Source: Rhynchosporium graminicola | Lineage: Eukaryota > Ascomycota > Leotiomycetes > Helotiales > Ploettnerulaceae | DNA: 64,000 nt | Direction: 5' to 3' | Assembly: GCA_900074885.1 (NCBI GenBank) | Contig: FJUW01000049.1 | Coordinates: 179,748-243,747 of the forward strand | In this document: positions 37,394-48,332 of the stretch, piece by piece | How positions within the stretch are numbered: the first letter of the stretch is position 1 | How the letters are laid out: every line of letters starts with the position of its first letter | The notes under the pieces: generated by a model | What the model was told of the DNA's origin: nothing | Seen by the model: only the letters and a program-made list of their open reading frames with translations | Database searches by the model: none | Made by a program: the position numbers and the translations under genes

Positions 37394-37900
37394 ATGTCAC
37401 CTGCAATCCTCATCCGCGGTCTCCCGAGAGCTCATGGCTCGTTCCCCGGGCACAAAACTGCCATCCTCATCCACCACCAGCACCACTGCAACAGCCACCC
37501 AAACAACCTCCTTCATTTCACGTCCTCTGCTGATGTATCGTCGATAAAGAAAGAAAGACTTCAAGGTTTTTTAAAAATCCTCTTACCCGCCTTTATAGTG
37601 GTCATCATCGCTTCCATCATCACGTGTGTGTGTTCATCGTGATCGCAAGACCCGTGTCAACTCGAACGACAGAAGAAGCGGTCATGATAGCCTGGAAGGG
37701 AATGATAGAGATAATGTTTCGCTACCAGAGCTTGGAGTTAAGACGCCTCCTCCAGTATATTCGCAGGATCGTGGATAGGCTTAGACGAATAGGGAATTTG
37801 CTGAGGAATTGCTCGTTTATAGTGTGTATCGGACTGTATTGAGGAGGTCTGTTACTGTTCGGGGCTGTAAGAGAATACAAAGGGGCTTCATTCCCTGAAA
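37394..37900 (+). pseudogene. PY-family copy B, decayed by several frameshifts and stops
   Basis: The start MSPAILIRGLPRAHG parallels MAPTLLFLRGIPGLV of copy A. Similarity then moves to another frame (PGTKLPSSS against PGVKLPDSF), returns to a hydrophobic segment (KILLPAFIVVIIASIITCV), and moves again within a CGTGTGTGTG run. There LPELGVKTPPPVYS matches LPDLGRVRTAPPAYG of copy A. Stops follow, then REFAEELLVYSVYRT matches QELTEGLPGYSENRT. At least three frame changes plus internal stops make this a pseudogene. The PPVY site (37749-37760) survives. Confidence 0.7.
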
Positions 37901-38941
37901 CTTCATGTCCTGTACTGTAGACTCTTTCGAGAACTTTCATATTCTAGACAGGGGCTGCTAAATTTTGCATTATAATCATGGAATTGGCTGGCATCACAAC
38001 ACAGTAGATTCAATATCATATTCTGATTAAGCAACAACCGCATTCTGCTATGTTTTTACAAATATTGATGTTTGTATATATGCAGGTTTTGATTTTTTAG
38101 GCTGGTAACCATATTACCAGGTACACAAAGCACTTAGACAATTTAGTGAGCAAAACTTGAAGCGAAGAAGCTTCGCAGGCCATTTCTCTAATCCAGGCAA
38201 TCAAGCTCAAAATTGCAGGGCTCCCGTCTGCTGATCTTTAAGACTGAGTGGATGAGTTTCTAATAGTGCTCAACTCGATTCCTCATACGAGCACATCATC
38301 TCACTCAACAGCCTGAGCATCAAATTCAGCGCTCATTCTATGACTTCGATGTAAAGTGCAAGATTAGTTGCCGGAAGATAATAACTAGAAGATAAACCAT
38401 AGACTAACTTGTAGATGCGTAGGCTTAGATCGTTGGCTACTACGGTTGAAACCCCCGGAAATACCGGAGAGAACTTTCGACGGATATGCAACTTGTGGTA
38501 CCAAGATGCTGGCAGATAAAGCCAATAATTCATATGACATTGGATCTTCTGACTGAAAGTTACAAGTTATAGGATTTTAGAATAATTATATCTATCTAAC
38601 GATCATAATCCCGACCTATTGACTCGCTTTAAACATTGAGCGTGGTTGCAACTTCGGCTACGGATCTAAGTACGAGTAAGGATTTAGTACCAGAGTACGG
38701 CAGCGGTCCGTCACAAACTAAACCCCGATTAAGTCATAGGTATGTCATGGCCTACGAAAGTCTAAACTTTATAGCTCTTTTAGCCATTCTTCTTCTTCTT
38801 CATCTTCTCACTTTACAATTCCTACAAGCAATCTCCTCATTTCCGCTACTCAAGCTACCATAATTATCAGCAATTTGCTTCAAGAGTCACAAGACAAGCC
38901 CAAAAACCTTTTCATTCGAACCTCTTGAACTATCAAAAAAG
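37901..38941. other. spacer between family copies B and C
   Basis: No gene seen. A TTCTTCTTCTTCATCTTC run near 38790 resembles the CT tract before copy A and supports the idea that the promoter region was duplicated too. Confidence 0.4.
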
Positions 38942-39425
38942 ATGGCACCCGTTCCTGACATAGGCACCGTCTCCCATTCCGTGTCCAGCACTCCCACGCA
39001 GCCCGACCTCCCATCAAGTTCTTCCGATTCTCCCGACTCTACCTATTATCATCCCAGCGGACTAACAATATTCTTCGTTATTGAACTACCCCTCATCGTT
39101 ATTCTTATCTTCAGTATCTTGGTCGCAGTGGTGGTACGGAGGCGTAAGAAGAGGAGAGAGGAGAAGGCCAAGGAATTAGCTAACGCGAATTCTGGCCAGA
39201 GCTTCGGGTTCACTATTGGTGCCATCCCAAGTTCTAATATCTAACATCGACTCGAACGGAACGAATGGAAGTGGCGATATGACTGCCGTGCCGTCAGTTC
39301 ACAAGGCCACTCGGATGGGAGTAAGGATATACTTGGCAGAATCAAGACGCCTCCTCCTGTTTATAGGGCGAAACGATATAGAGATGGGTGAGAGAATACA
39401 GGGTTATAATTCTCCTGCGGTCTAA
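38942..39425 (+). pseudogene. PY-family copy C, 5' part open, 3' part frameshifted
   Basis: From the ATG at 38942 the frame stays open for 100 residues: a Ser/Pro-rich ectodomain, a transmembrane helix (FFVIELPLIVILIFSILVAV) and a VRRRKKRREEK stop-transfer run. A TAA then stops it at 39242-39244. Homology to copy A continues in a second frame (NGTNGSGDM) and then a third (DILGRIKTPPPVY, PPVY at 39353-39364). It then returns to the second for the final QGYNSPAV, matching PGYSENRT. A truncated 100-residue membrane protein could still be made. Introns could in principle bridge the breaks, but I see no good splice sites. Confidence 0.65.
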
Positions 39426-39953
39426 GATGTGATAGATGGGTGTTTGGTATTTTGCTTCGATGTGGGTTTTGATTCGATGATATCCTGGTGTTCAGGTATT
39501 GGAACTCTTGGAATTAGGAAAATCGAAAAGCAAAAGCCCCAAAGCCTAAAGGCCGCTTGATGACAGACCAAGTTTGTGGGTTCAGAAGCCAACGGCTACT
39601 TTTTAATTAAATACCTATTTTGGTACTGGTTTTGTACTTATTCATTCTCAATACATTCTTTGAGTCATGAATGTACTATAAAGGTCCGGGACCGTAAAAG
39701 TTGCGAGAAGGGAAACCTCGGATATAAAGAACTGCAATATTTCGTGGTAACTTTATTACGGAAGCTCAATCAACATTTATGGATTTTTCTATTCTCATGG
39801 GAATATAAGTTTCAGTTTTCAGTCCTCGCCTTATCTCCTCCTCTAGTACTATATTTACAGTCTACAGCTTCATGAACTCCAACCCTGAGGCCACAACTTA
39901 CCTCTCAATATGCAGTTCCCTCGCCCTCTTCAATCCTCGCTCCAAAGCAAAAA

Positions 39954-40315
39954 ATGATGCTCTCCCCTACCATCACCAGCCACCTCTCCGTCGCCAAGAG
40001 TCCTTCGAGCTCCGATGGGTAATCCCATATCCTAGGCACAATCCTCGGCATCGTCGTGCTTTTCCCAAATGCCGGCTTTCCTGAGGATGAAGAATCACCT
40101 GCGATATCTTCTGCCTCATCTTCCGATAACTCGAATATCAGACCTACGAGCGATATTACCCGGATAAATTTTCAACCAGAGCGCCTGGCAATAGCAATCG
40201 AAATATTCTTTCTATTCGGTTCGATAGGAGTGGAGACGTACTTGGTAAGTTCAAGACGCCTTCCCCTATTTATGACACTTCTCGGCAAGTCTTTCATGAG
40301 AACAGTATTCAGTGA
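39954..40315 (+). pseudogene. PY-family copy D, decayed
   Basis: An ATG at 39954 or 39957 opens a Ser-rich stretch that hits a TAA before a hydrophobic segment (ILGTILGIVVLF) in the same frame. A later frame carries DVLGKFKTPSPIYD (about 40235-40276), which aligns with DLGRVRTAPPAYG of copy A and DILGRIKTPPPVY of copy C. It ends at a TGA at 40313-40315. Here the motif reads PSPIY, so the strict PPxY is lost. Confidence 0.6.
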
Positions 40316-40909
40316 GGGACGATCGGGATAAAATCCTATTATTGATGAGAGGGGAAAGGGTATGCATGCTTGACGGACCTGTAGATTGGCAAAGAGAGTT
40401 TTGGTAGGGAGATGGACGACGAGTATTATTATGTAGAATCATAGGGCCAATTTAGTTAGCCAATTGACAGCATGATCAGAGAATCAATAGAAAAATTATC
40501 TACGAATTATGTCACCGTCTCCAGGTTGATGGTACCGACCTGGCCCGCCAGATCTGTAATAATTTCAAGAACATCTCAGGCGATCGACGTGTCGTGTTTC
40601 CTGATCTTTTTGAGTCATGAAGCTATCGGGTCTTGGAATAGGGAATAGCAAAAGGTACGGAAGAGAAGGGGAGGAGATATACGCCGTTATATCCGAAATC
40701 TAGATATGGCAAGTCTAATACTAGATTGTGAGCGCATACCAATTTACTTAGCAAATCCCATACCTCGCTATGCATCACACCAGGTACCCCAGTACGCCGA
40801 ATCAGGTTGTCGTCTCGTCTAATCATATGTTGCACTTGCCAAATAGCCATCCCTTCACATCCCCCATCTCCTCTGCCTGTAATTCTCAGATCTTGTCCTA
40901 TGATTCCAT
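40316..40909. other. spacer, no gene seen
   Basis: Presumably includes the 3' untranslated region of palA, which ends at 40910 on the minus strand. Confidence 0.45.
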
Positions 40910-43682
40910 CTATCCGAACTTAAACCCCCTGTTCGGATCCCACGTCTTTTGACCTCCAGCCGGCTGCCAACCTTGATGCTCCTTCTGTCCATTCGCATTC
41001 GCATCTTGTGCAGGCGCAGGTGCACCACCAAATTTAATACCCATCTCTGGATTCCACGTCGCTGGTACAACGGGTGGGCTCTGTCTCGCGCGTTGGGGAA
41101 CAGGTGCGGGGATATCGTTTTCATTGGCATTACTGCTTTGGGTGCGCTGAGGCGGAGGCTGTGATGGCGCGTTGTACGTACGTGGGACGGGAGGATTGGC
41201 TTCCTGTTGTTGGCGGAGGGTTAGGGAGGACAATGGTGGGAGGGAGAGATCGCTACAAATAGAAGTCAGTACAGATATTCCAATCCGACAAACAGGAAAG
41301 TGGGTGTCGAAGAGGTAAGGGATAGAAAGATTTCGGGAGTATTAGGACTTACTTCTCCATCCTGATAGCCTCCTCCCTCCTCTCATAAACAAAACTCCGA
41401 ACCCCATCCCTGAACCGCCCCACGATCTTCGCAAGATCGTTATAAAATTTCCTTCCCACCTCCAAATTACTAACAATTTCCTTATATTTGAAATACGCAT
41501 TTTCAAGTTTCTGCAATGCTTGTTCTCTTTCCCTCGAACTAGTATCACCTTTCCTCGCCAGCACGAATTCCTGATTTGCCTGCTCAAGTTGCGCGATGAG
41601 ACGATCCTGCTCATCAGACTCCGTCTTTAACCCGTCAACATCAGCATCGTATTTTGTAAGCCGCTGTTCGAAGAAATCCTCAAAATGTGCCGGGACAACA
41701 ATCTGGCTCGGGTATTCGCGTTCAAGCCTTGCAGCTTCAGCAAGGATACTACTATTAATATCATCTTTTTTCGCTTTCTCTCTCAACGCTTCAATCTTCC
41801 TTCTCCGCCTAGCCTCCAGCCTCGAAAGTTCATTTAAGCAGTTTCGAAGGTTTGACACCTCTCCTTCGATTTTCGGTGGAATGGCGGCGCGACGAGAAGA
41901 TGGCACGAAATTACCGATATCGCGGTCGGTGGAGGATAGGACGCGGAGCATGTCTTCGCACTCGCGGAATTTGCTTATGACGAGTTGATCGCTGTTATTC
42001 GCACTTTTCAAATAGTTGTCAATTTCGCCGATTTGATCAAAGAGTTTGGTAGCAGCAGACTGAGAATCAAGACGTGTCCATCTGTCGGAGCCGTATTTCA
42101 TGAGCAGGCGTTCGTTTTCGGATTTCTCGGCTAAGAGAAGCTCCCGACCTTCAGCGAAGATGGCGTCGTCTGATGCTTTGAGTTTGGCGGTGTCGGAGAA
42201 GGAGCGTTGGAGGCGGTTTAGGGCGTCTGCTTGTCGGATTTCTTCGGCGTGGGATGTCAGGGTAGGTGGGAGACCGAGGGGCTTTTCTAAAGCTTGGAGA
42301 GAGCCGGGGAGGTTGAGTGAGCTGAGGGTGTCGTGGATTTTGGTGGTGAGGATTTCGAGTTCTTCGACTATGTTGGTGTTGACTACCCGATCTCGCCTTT
42401 CTTCGTATATGCTGGCTGCAACGTGAACAGCGAAAGGGACAAGTTTGGCGAATAGCGGTGGTCCAAATTCCCCTTTATCCCCGATGAAGGACGCTGGGTC
42501 TGATATTTCCTTTGGTACTTTAGCTACTGCCATAGCTGCCCGTTCGAGAGTCTTGAGTTCGGATTTGGGTGGCACGGGATCTGCAGAATTAGCGAAAGTC
42601 AACAAAACAGAGAGAATTTTCATACTCAAATAAATCAAATCGTTGTCTTTTTCCGCTCTCTTCAGATCCTCCGTGACTCTATTCTTTAACCCATTCAAAT
42701 CCCCAAGCACAACCTTATTCAAGTACTTTGCCTCCTTCAGCGCCTCCTCGACGCAAGATATGCTATCTCGTAACCTTGCGACTTCCTCTCCATATTTCCT
42801 CTTCTCCAAGCAATCACAGGCCTGTCTATACTGCGCTGCTGCAGCAAAATGGTGATGCTTCGCTGTAGTATGATGGATCCACTCCGAACTAATCGCCTCG
42901 CTCTTAACTCCCCAATCTCCTGCCGCCCCATAGAAGTCCGAAACCTTAGCAGCCAGCTTCGCAATCGAGGCATCTTTATACCCATCCATAACTGCTTTCT
43001 GCCAAAAACACTCCTGTCCTTGCGCAAGTGAAAGTTGTTGTAAGGACTCTAATGTCGAATCGTCCATATCTTCTGGAGGAGTTGATCGCAGTTCAGGAAT
43101 GACTGTATTCTTGATATGTGATATCACACCAGCAGCCAGGCAGAAGTAATTGCAAGCTGACCGCAACCCCTCTGTAGTTCCGCGATTCGAGGACATAGCT
43201 AGTTGTGAGTATAGCGCCGCCAGATTGTAGAGGACGTTTGCGAGTTCGAATTTTAGGTTATTCTGCGAATTTGGTCGTTCGGTATTGTATCCCAGTGCGG
43301 GATACCAGGTAAAATCAACGCCGATCTGCCAGTCCATCAGTAAATCCTCTTTGTGTTTGCTGTAGAAGACATACGTCTATGGGGAATTTACCCCCCATCC
43401 AAGCCAGTTGTCCAGCATAAGCCGAAATCTTCTTGATCCCACTAATATGCGGTTCTCGCACAAACACGGCATCTCGGCGTAGGGCATCGATGACTTCGAG
43501 GTCTTCCTTGAACATATCTGGGTGTTGGTCATATTTGCTGGAGATGTATTGTTTTATGGCCTCTGAGAGGGACACGGAGTTGGTCTTGCGAAAGGGCAGG
43601 GAGAGGATATTGCTAGATATTATTAGCATATGACTTCGCGGATGAGGATGTGATTTGAGTGAGTATTTCCTTACCTCGCCAT
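40910..43682 (-). CDS. palA: pH-response regulator PalA/Rim20 (BRO1-domain protein)
   Basis: Five exons on the minus strand: 43682-43675 (8 bp), 43612-43375, 43325-42626, 42580-41353 and 41252-40910, giving 838 residues. PalA is an ALIX-like scaffold on ESCRT-III that binds YPxL motifs of the transcription factor PacC/Rim101 and recruits the processing protease at alkaline pH. The start MASNILSLPFRKTNSV and the BRO1 domain (about 1-390, with SACNYFCLAAGVISHI and GQECFWQKAVMDGYKDASIAKLAAKV) are diagnostic. A coiled V-domain follows (about 400-720). The proline-rich tail carries two copies of W-[ND]-P-x2-G-x-KFG, the last at the very C-terminus. The 45-bp intron at 42581-42625 has GTATGA..CTGCAG ends, a length divisible by three and no stop, so it is easily misread as coding. 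Confidence 0.93.
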
Positions 43683-44959
43683 GGCTGCTTCAAGCAGCTT
43701 GTGAGGCTGCAAAATTTGAAAAATGCTGTCCACCAGATGCTGGATCATCAGACAGGTTGCCGCGCCCGCGATGACTTCATCAATTCATGCCTTGCATACA
43801 AGGCTTGAATTGACCCCTCACGACTTCGAAGAGGGGCTTTTAGAACACAACTAAGTGGCTATCCAGAAACCATTACGACTCATAAGAAATGACTTCTTAA
43901 TGTCACGAGACCGATTTGGCATTAATTAAGTCTGTTACTCTTTTGGCCATGCGAAGACTTGGGTACCTCACTGTGTTCTTCCTGTACCGAGGACGCATAC
44001 ATTTGAACTTCTTTCCTACCAAAGCCTCGAAATTTAGACACGTTTCCTTATTCTTTTCTCTCTCTAACATAAACCTAGTAAGATCCCAGAAGTTCTCGTC
44101 AAACTCTTATCGGTTGTCGCCATAGATTCGATCGTTCTCTGACATGGAAACTTCTGTAATTACCTGAATATATCAATAAATCAGCAAGCCAATGTAAAGT
44201 CCTCAAAAAGTTCCTTGAAGGTTTTCTCATGGATCAAACCTGACGCGAGGACATATACTTTAAAGATTAACTGGCGACACAGTGCTGGTACTATCCTCGT
44301 ATGTTTTCAATTATCCCATACACCCGATCAACCAACCACCAGACACCCGATTTTTGGAAGCAGGAAAGACTCATCAATACCACGCACAGCAGATCTGTTT
44401 AAGCCATGCATTTCACATCCAGATAACTTCGACCGTACATAAAGTCTCCACCATAACTTCTGACATTGGATAGGAACATCCCTAGGGGCGATTGCCCAGA
44501 CCCTATAAAACCTGGTCTGAATCCTTTGCACCCTTCCTCCTCTTGTATCTCTTATCCTCCACCCTAAAGATCCATAAAGTTGGAAAGAGCCTTAACCAAA
44601 ACTCCTGAATCTTCAGATATATCCTCGTCTCCAGATTTGGAGTTACAGAGGAAGGGCAGGACATTAGCAGAGGTAAACATACGGGCTTGCCTTAACACCG
44701 AGAAGGTCACGACGAGCCGTCATGGGATTAAGAAGGGAGTTACAGGAGTCAGAAAGGGGATGAGGATGGAGGATTGGATTACAGTCACTGTCACGAAGAC
44801 TTCACGACCTTAGACAGGGGCCGTTTTGAAAGTCACTAATAATGTTACGACGATATCTCACGACGTCAAGAAGGCACTTAATCAAAGTACTTTTGTTATC
44901 ATTCCTTTTCTTTATCTCTTATGCCATCTTCATGTTCCCGATCCTCAAACTACCTAGAT
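43683..44959. other. intergenic region upstream of palA
   Basis: No supported gene. Contains a near-perfect hairpin at 43781-43812 and the presumed palA promoter. I saw no GCCARG-type PacC site in the first 200 bp upstream of palA, but did not search exhaustively. Confidence 0.4.
43781..43812. repeat. 14-bp hairpin with one mismatch upstream of palA
   Basis: CAATTCATGCCTTG is followed after CATA by CAAGGCTTGAATTG, its reverse complement apart from one base. It lies about 100-130 bp before the palA start codon. Confidence 0.6.
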
Positions 44960-46792
44960 TTAGTGAGTAGGAGGAGTTGGGAGAGTCAATCCATAACCAC
45001 CACGAGCCTGATAAGCTGGAGCCGGACGGGCAACGGGAGCGGGAGCTCGAGCTGGAGCTTGGACTGGAGTTGGAACTGGCTGAGCAGGTTGTTGGTAGCC
45101 GTATGGACTGTTGTATGATACAACTGGACCTGGGGTAGGTGTAGCAACAGGAGTAGCAGGAGCAGAAGCAGGAGTCATGGCAGGCGTGATGTTCATCCTT
45201 GCACATGCACTCAACAGATTGGCACCCTCGATTGTGATATTCAACGGAGCTTGACAGCCCACACCCCAGCTCGAAGCAGTCTCATCACTAACCCAAGCCC
45301 GTGTCTTGACATCCGTATACTGTCTACACGAGTTGTTCATGCAGCGCTCACGGACACCGCCGCTGGTAGCCATGATGTGGTTGTTGATATGGCCGCAGAT
45401 GGTGTTGACCTTCTTGACGATCTTGAGACATTGGTAGAAGTTATGGCCGGCGGGTGCAGGGGAGTTGGAACTGGAGGCGGTGGATGCGGTGGAGGTTTTT
45501 CGCTTCTTGGAGGGTGGTGGAGTGATGGGTGCGGAGGGTCTGTAAATTTGAGGTTGATAGACTTGTTGGGGGAGTGTTGAGGTGAACGATTGAGATGGGG
45601 TCTGGTACGAGGCTTGCGAATTTTGCGAGCTTGGAGATTGTGGCGTGCAAGCTTTCAGGGCCTCGACAAGCTGGTCGGGATTGGCTTTGTCTATGAATTC
45701 TATGTTCATCTCATGCGCAGCCTGGCAGAGCTGGTTGCTGTCGTTGAGTTGCGTCTGCAATCCGCTCATTTGAGAGGTCATTTGTCGGATCTTGGTCTGC
45801 ATGATCTTCATGTTCGATTCCATCCGCTTGGTTTCGGCTTGCATCTTCTGCATCTTAAGGATTGACTGCTTGGTTTGAGCGGCCAATATACCAGCTCGAG
45901 TGTTTGCGGCATCGACTTCGGCTTGCTTCACTCTGAGAGCTTCTTCGTGATCATCCTGAATCTGCTTCAGGTAAGAAGTCTATACAAAATGAACATTAGC
46001 AGTGTCACGAGAGAATCTGGTGACTTTGGGAGTGTCAACGTACCATGAACTCCTCAGATTGACCTTGCTCAACAAACTCTTGCTCTGGGTTTGGCTCAGC
46101 AGTCTCGGTGATTTGGGCCCAGGGTTGGCCAATCCAACCTTGGTTGTCATTACTGTTGGCAGCAGCCCCAGTTTGATCAAACCAACCTTGGCTGTCGTCA
46201 CTGCTAGCAGGAGGCAAAGCTTGATCAACACAGCCTTGGTTGTCGTTGATAGAAGCGTCCATGGAAAAAATCGACTGCTTCAAGAGGGAAACCTATGCAG
46301 ATAGCGTGTCAGTAGTGTCAAGAGAGGCTGGAGACTTTGGAATCAAAAAGAACATACTATGGACTCGTCAGAGTGAACCTGCTCGATAATCGACTCTTGC
46401 TCTGGCATCGGGTTGGTGGTGTCAGTAGTAGGAGCCCGAGTCTGGTCAACCAAAGCTTGGTTTTCATTGGCAGAGGCGTCCATGAGAGAAGCAGACTGTG
46501 CCATTACCTCATTAGAATGACTCTGTTCACCGGGCTGCTGGTCTGGCATCGGCTTGGTAGTGTCGGTGATAGGGGTCCAAGCCTGATTGACGATGACAGG
46601 AGCATCCATGGCAACAGTAGACATGGCCTTAATAGGGTCCCAGGTCTGGTCACCCCAAGCTTGGTCGTTGTTGATAGGAGTGTCCATGAAGAAAGCAGAC
46701 ATTTCAACGTCGTCGTTATAATCGTACATATTGAAATCCATACTGTTACCGAGCAGGTCGTCGAACATGTTTGAATCGTTGAAATCAGCCAT
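44960..46792 (-). CDS. repetitive, disordered coiled-coil protein of unknown function
   Basis: Three exons on the minus strand: 46792-46358, 46292-46044 and 45979-44960 (65- and 64-bp introns, GTATGT and GTACGT donors) encode 567 residues. The N-terminal 225 residues are acidic and built from variants of one unit of roughly 50 residues: MD[AT]-x(3-4)-N-x-[NDQ]-Q-[AG]-[WL], then DQ, then TDTT or TETA and P-x-P-[ED]-Q. A Gln/Lys-rich coiled coil spans about 229-305. A Pro/Ser/Thr-rich linker and a nuclear-localisation-like PSKKRK follow. Then comes a compact Cys-containing region (about 380-470; FYQCLKIVKKVNTICGHINNHIM, with several CxxxC-like spacings) and a Pro/Ala/Gly-rich tail. A nuclear role is possible from the basic motif; I recognise no family. 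Confidence 0.8.
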
Positions 46793-48332
46793 TTTGCGAG
46801 AGATAGTTGTGTTGTAAAGATGTATGCTGTAAGAGTACGGGTTGAATTGGTATTTGATGTAAATAGTTGCGATGGAAGAAGCGGTGTTGGATGAAAGTGT
46901 AGTTGTGGGAGGATGAGGATGGAGAACGGGGAAGGGGAAGGGAGTTTTATAAAGATCATTAGTGGGAAAGATTTTCGCTCAAGTGCGAGGGGGTTGGTGT
47001 TGGGAAGCTCATGGAAGTGGATTCATGGAAAGTGAATCTATCGCGAAAGGTGAAGGGAACTGAGCTTTGGCGGCAGTAAGTTGCAAAGCCTTGGCGGTGA
47101 CAGGGGCGGTTGGGAGGAACTCACCTTGAGCTTCCCACCCCAGTACGACATGAAATCTAAACCGAGGGGTTAAGAAGAATTTTGAACCATAACATAATTA
47201 TGATAGGTTTCCTGGTCTGCAGTCGCTGGAAGTGTATTGTGATTTCAATGGGAGGACTGGGCCTGTTTGTTGACTTCGATTCGGTTAGCATTGGGCAAAT
47301 ATACACTATACCGTTAGGCATCACGACTTTGATTAACGTCCCAACGGGCTGTGTAATCTAATATATAACCAGGAACAGACCGATATTGCAGATTCTTCAT
47401 TAGAAACCCTTTATTGATAAAGCTTATGTTTTAATCTATCGGTAGTTAGGTACGTGATAATATCCTAAAGCCAGGGAAATCTCGTACGCTGTGACAGTCC
47501 GGAAAGCCTTCTACTAGGCTTCGATATTGGGATTCTTACTGGATTACCGATGATCTTCATCTCTAGGGCGGTATACTATAACAGTCAGTCATCGGTAGCA
47601 CGCAAAATTCTCTCCCGCCGACAAAGTGCTACAACGCTTCAGATGTTCAAATATGCGGGCACCAGATCTAATCGTACCAAGACTATAGGGTATTTTTCAA
47701 TATGGATTCATTGGTCTAGTGTCAAGTCAATTGTTTATTAGAGGATATTGCTCTGCTATACCCCTTTCCTAGATACTTGGACACCGCATTTATAGTCAGG
47801 AGACCTTCTGTTACACCGGCATGCTAGAAATTCAAATCTAAGATGACTTAAAATCTATGATAAAGAATTCCACTATCGAACTATCACTCTGGTTTTGATA
47901 CCGTTTCATCACTCGCACAAGTCAATTAATTCAATCGATACATTAGAACCTCCCCGATGAACAACCTAAGAAGCTGGATCGGTAAGCGATTAGGCTTGGC
48001 TAAAAGGCATATCTGTTATCGGATTTAGGAAAGCAGGATAGCTGATACAATTTTATCTATTTCCTTGTGAGAATTCAATTGCTAAAGTTATTTTCACCTT
48101 CTGGCTCACCTTTGTTGTCGTTCATCTCGGCTGCGTCAACCGAGTGAAGTGAACGGTGTGGATCCCTGCAGCCGCCACGAGCTAAAAGGGAGGCTGAACG
48201 TCAATCCCTGCCGGTTTCTCAAAGGTGATTTGCCAGCCCGACGTCACCTTAACAACTGCAGTGCAAGAGACTGGAAGGGACCACGCAGCCCCGACCAGCG
48301 CCTTCGTCTTTTGAATTGCAAAGAACCTCGAG
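46793..48332. other. divergent intergenic region, no gene seen
   Basis: It separates the coiled-coil gene (minus) from lst8 (plus) and should contain both promoters. The middle (47.2-48.1 kb) is AT-rich without clear transposon ends. Confidence 0.45.

Noticed and set aside
41596..42855. Several plus-strand open frames of 60-130 codons
   Set aside because: They are antisense shadows of palA exons.
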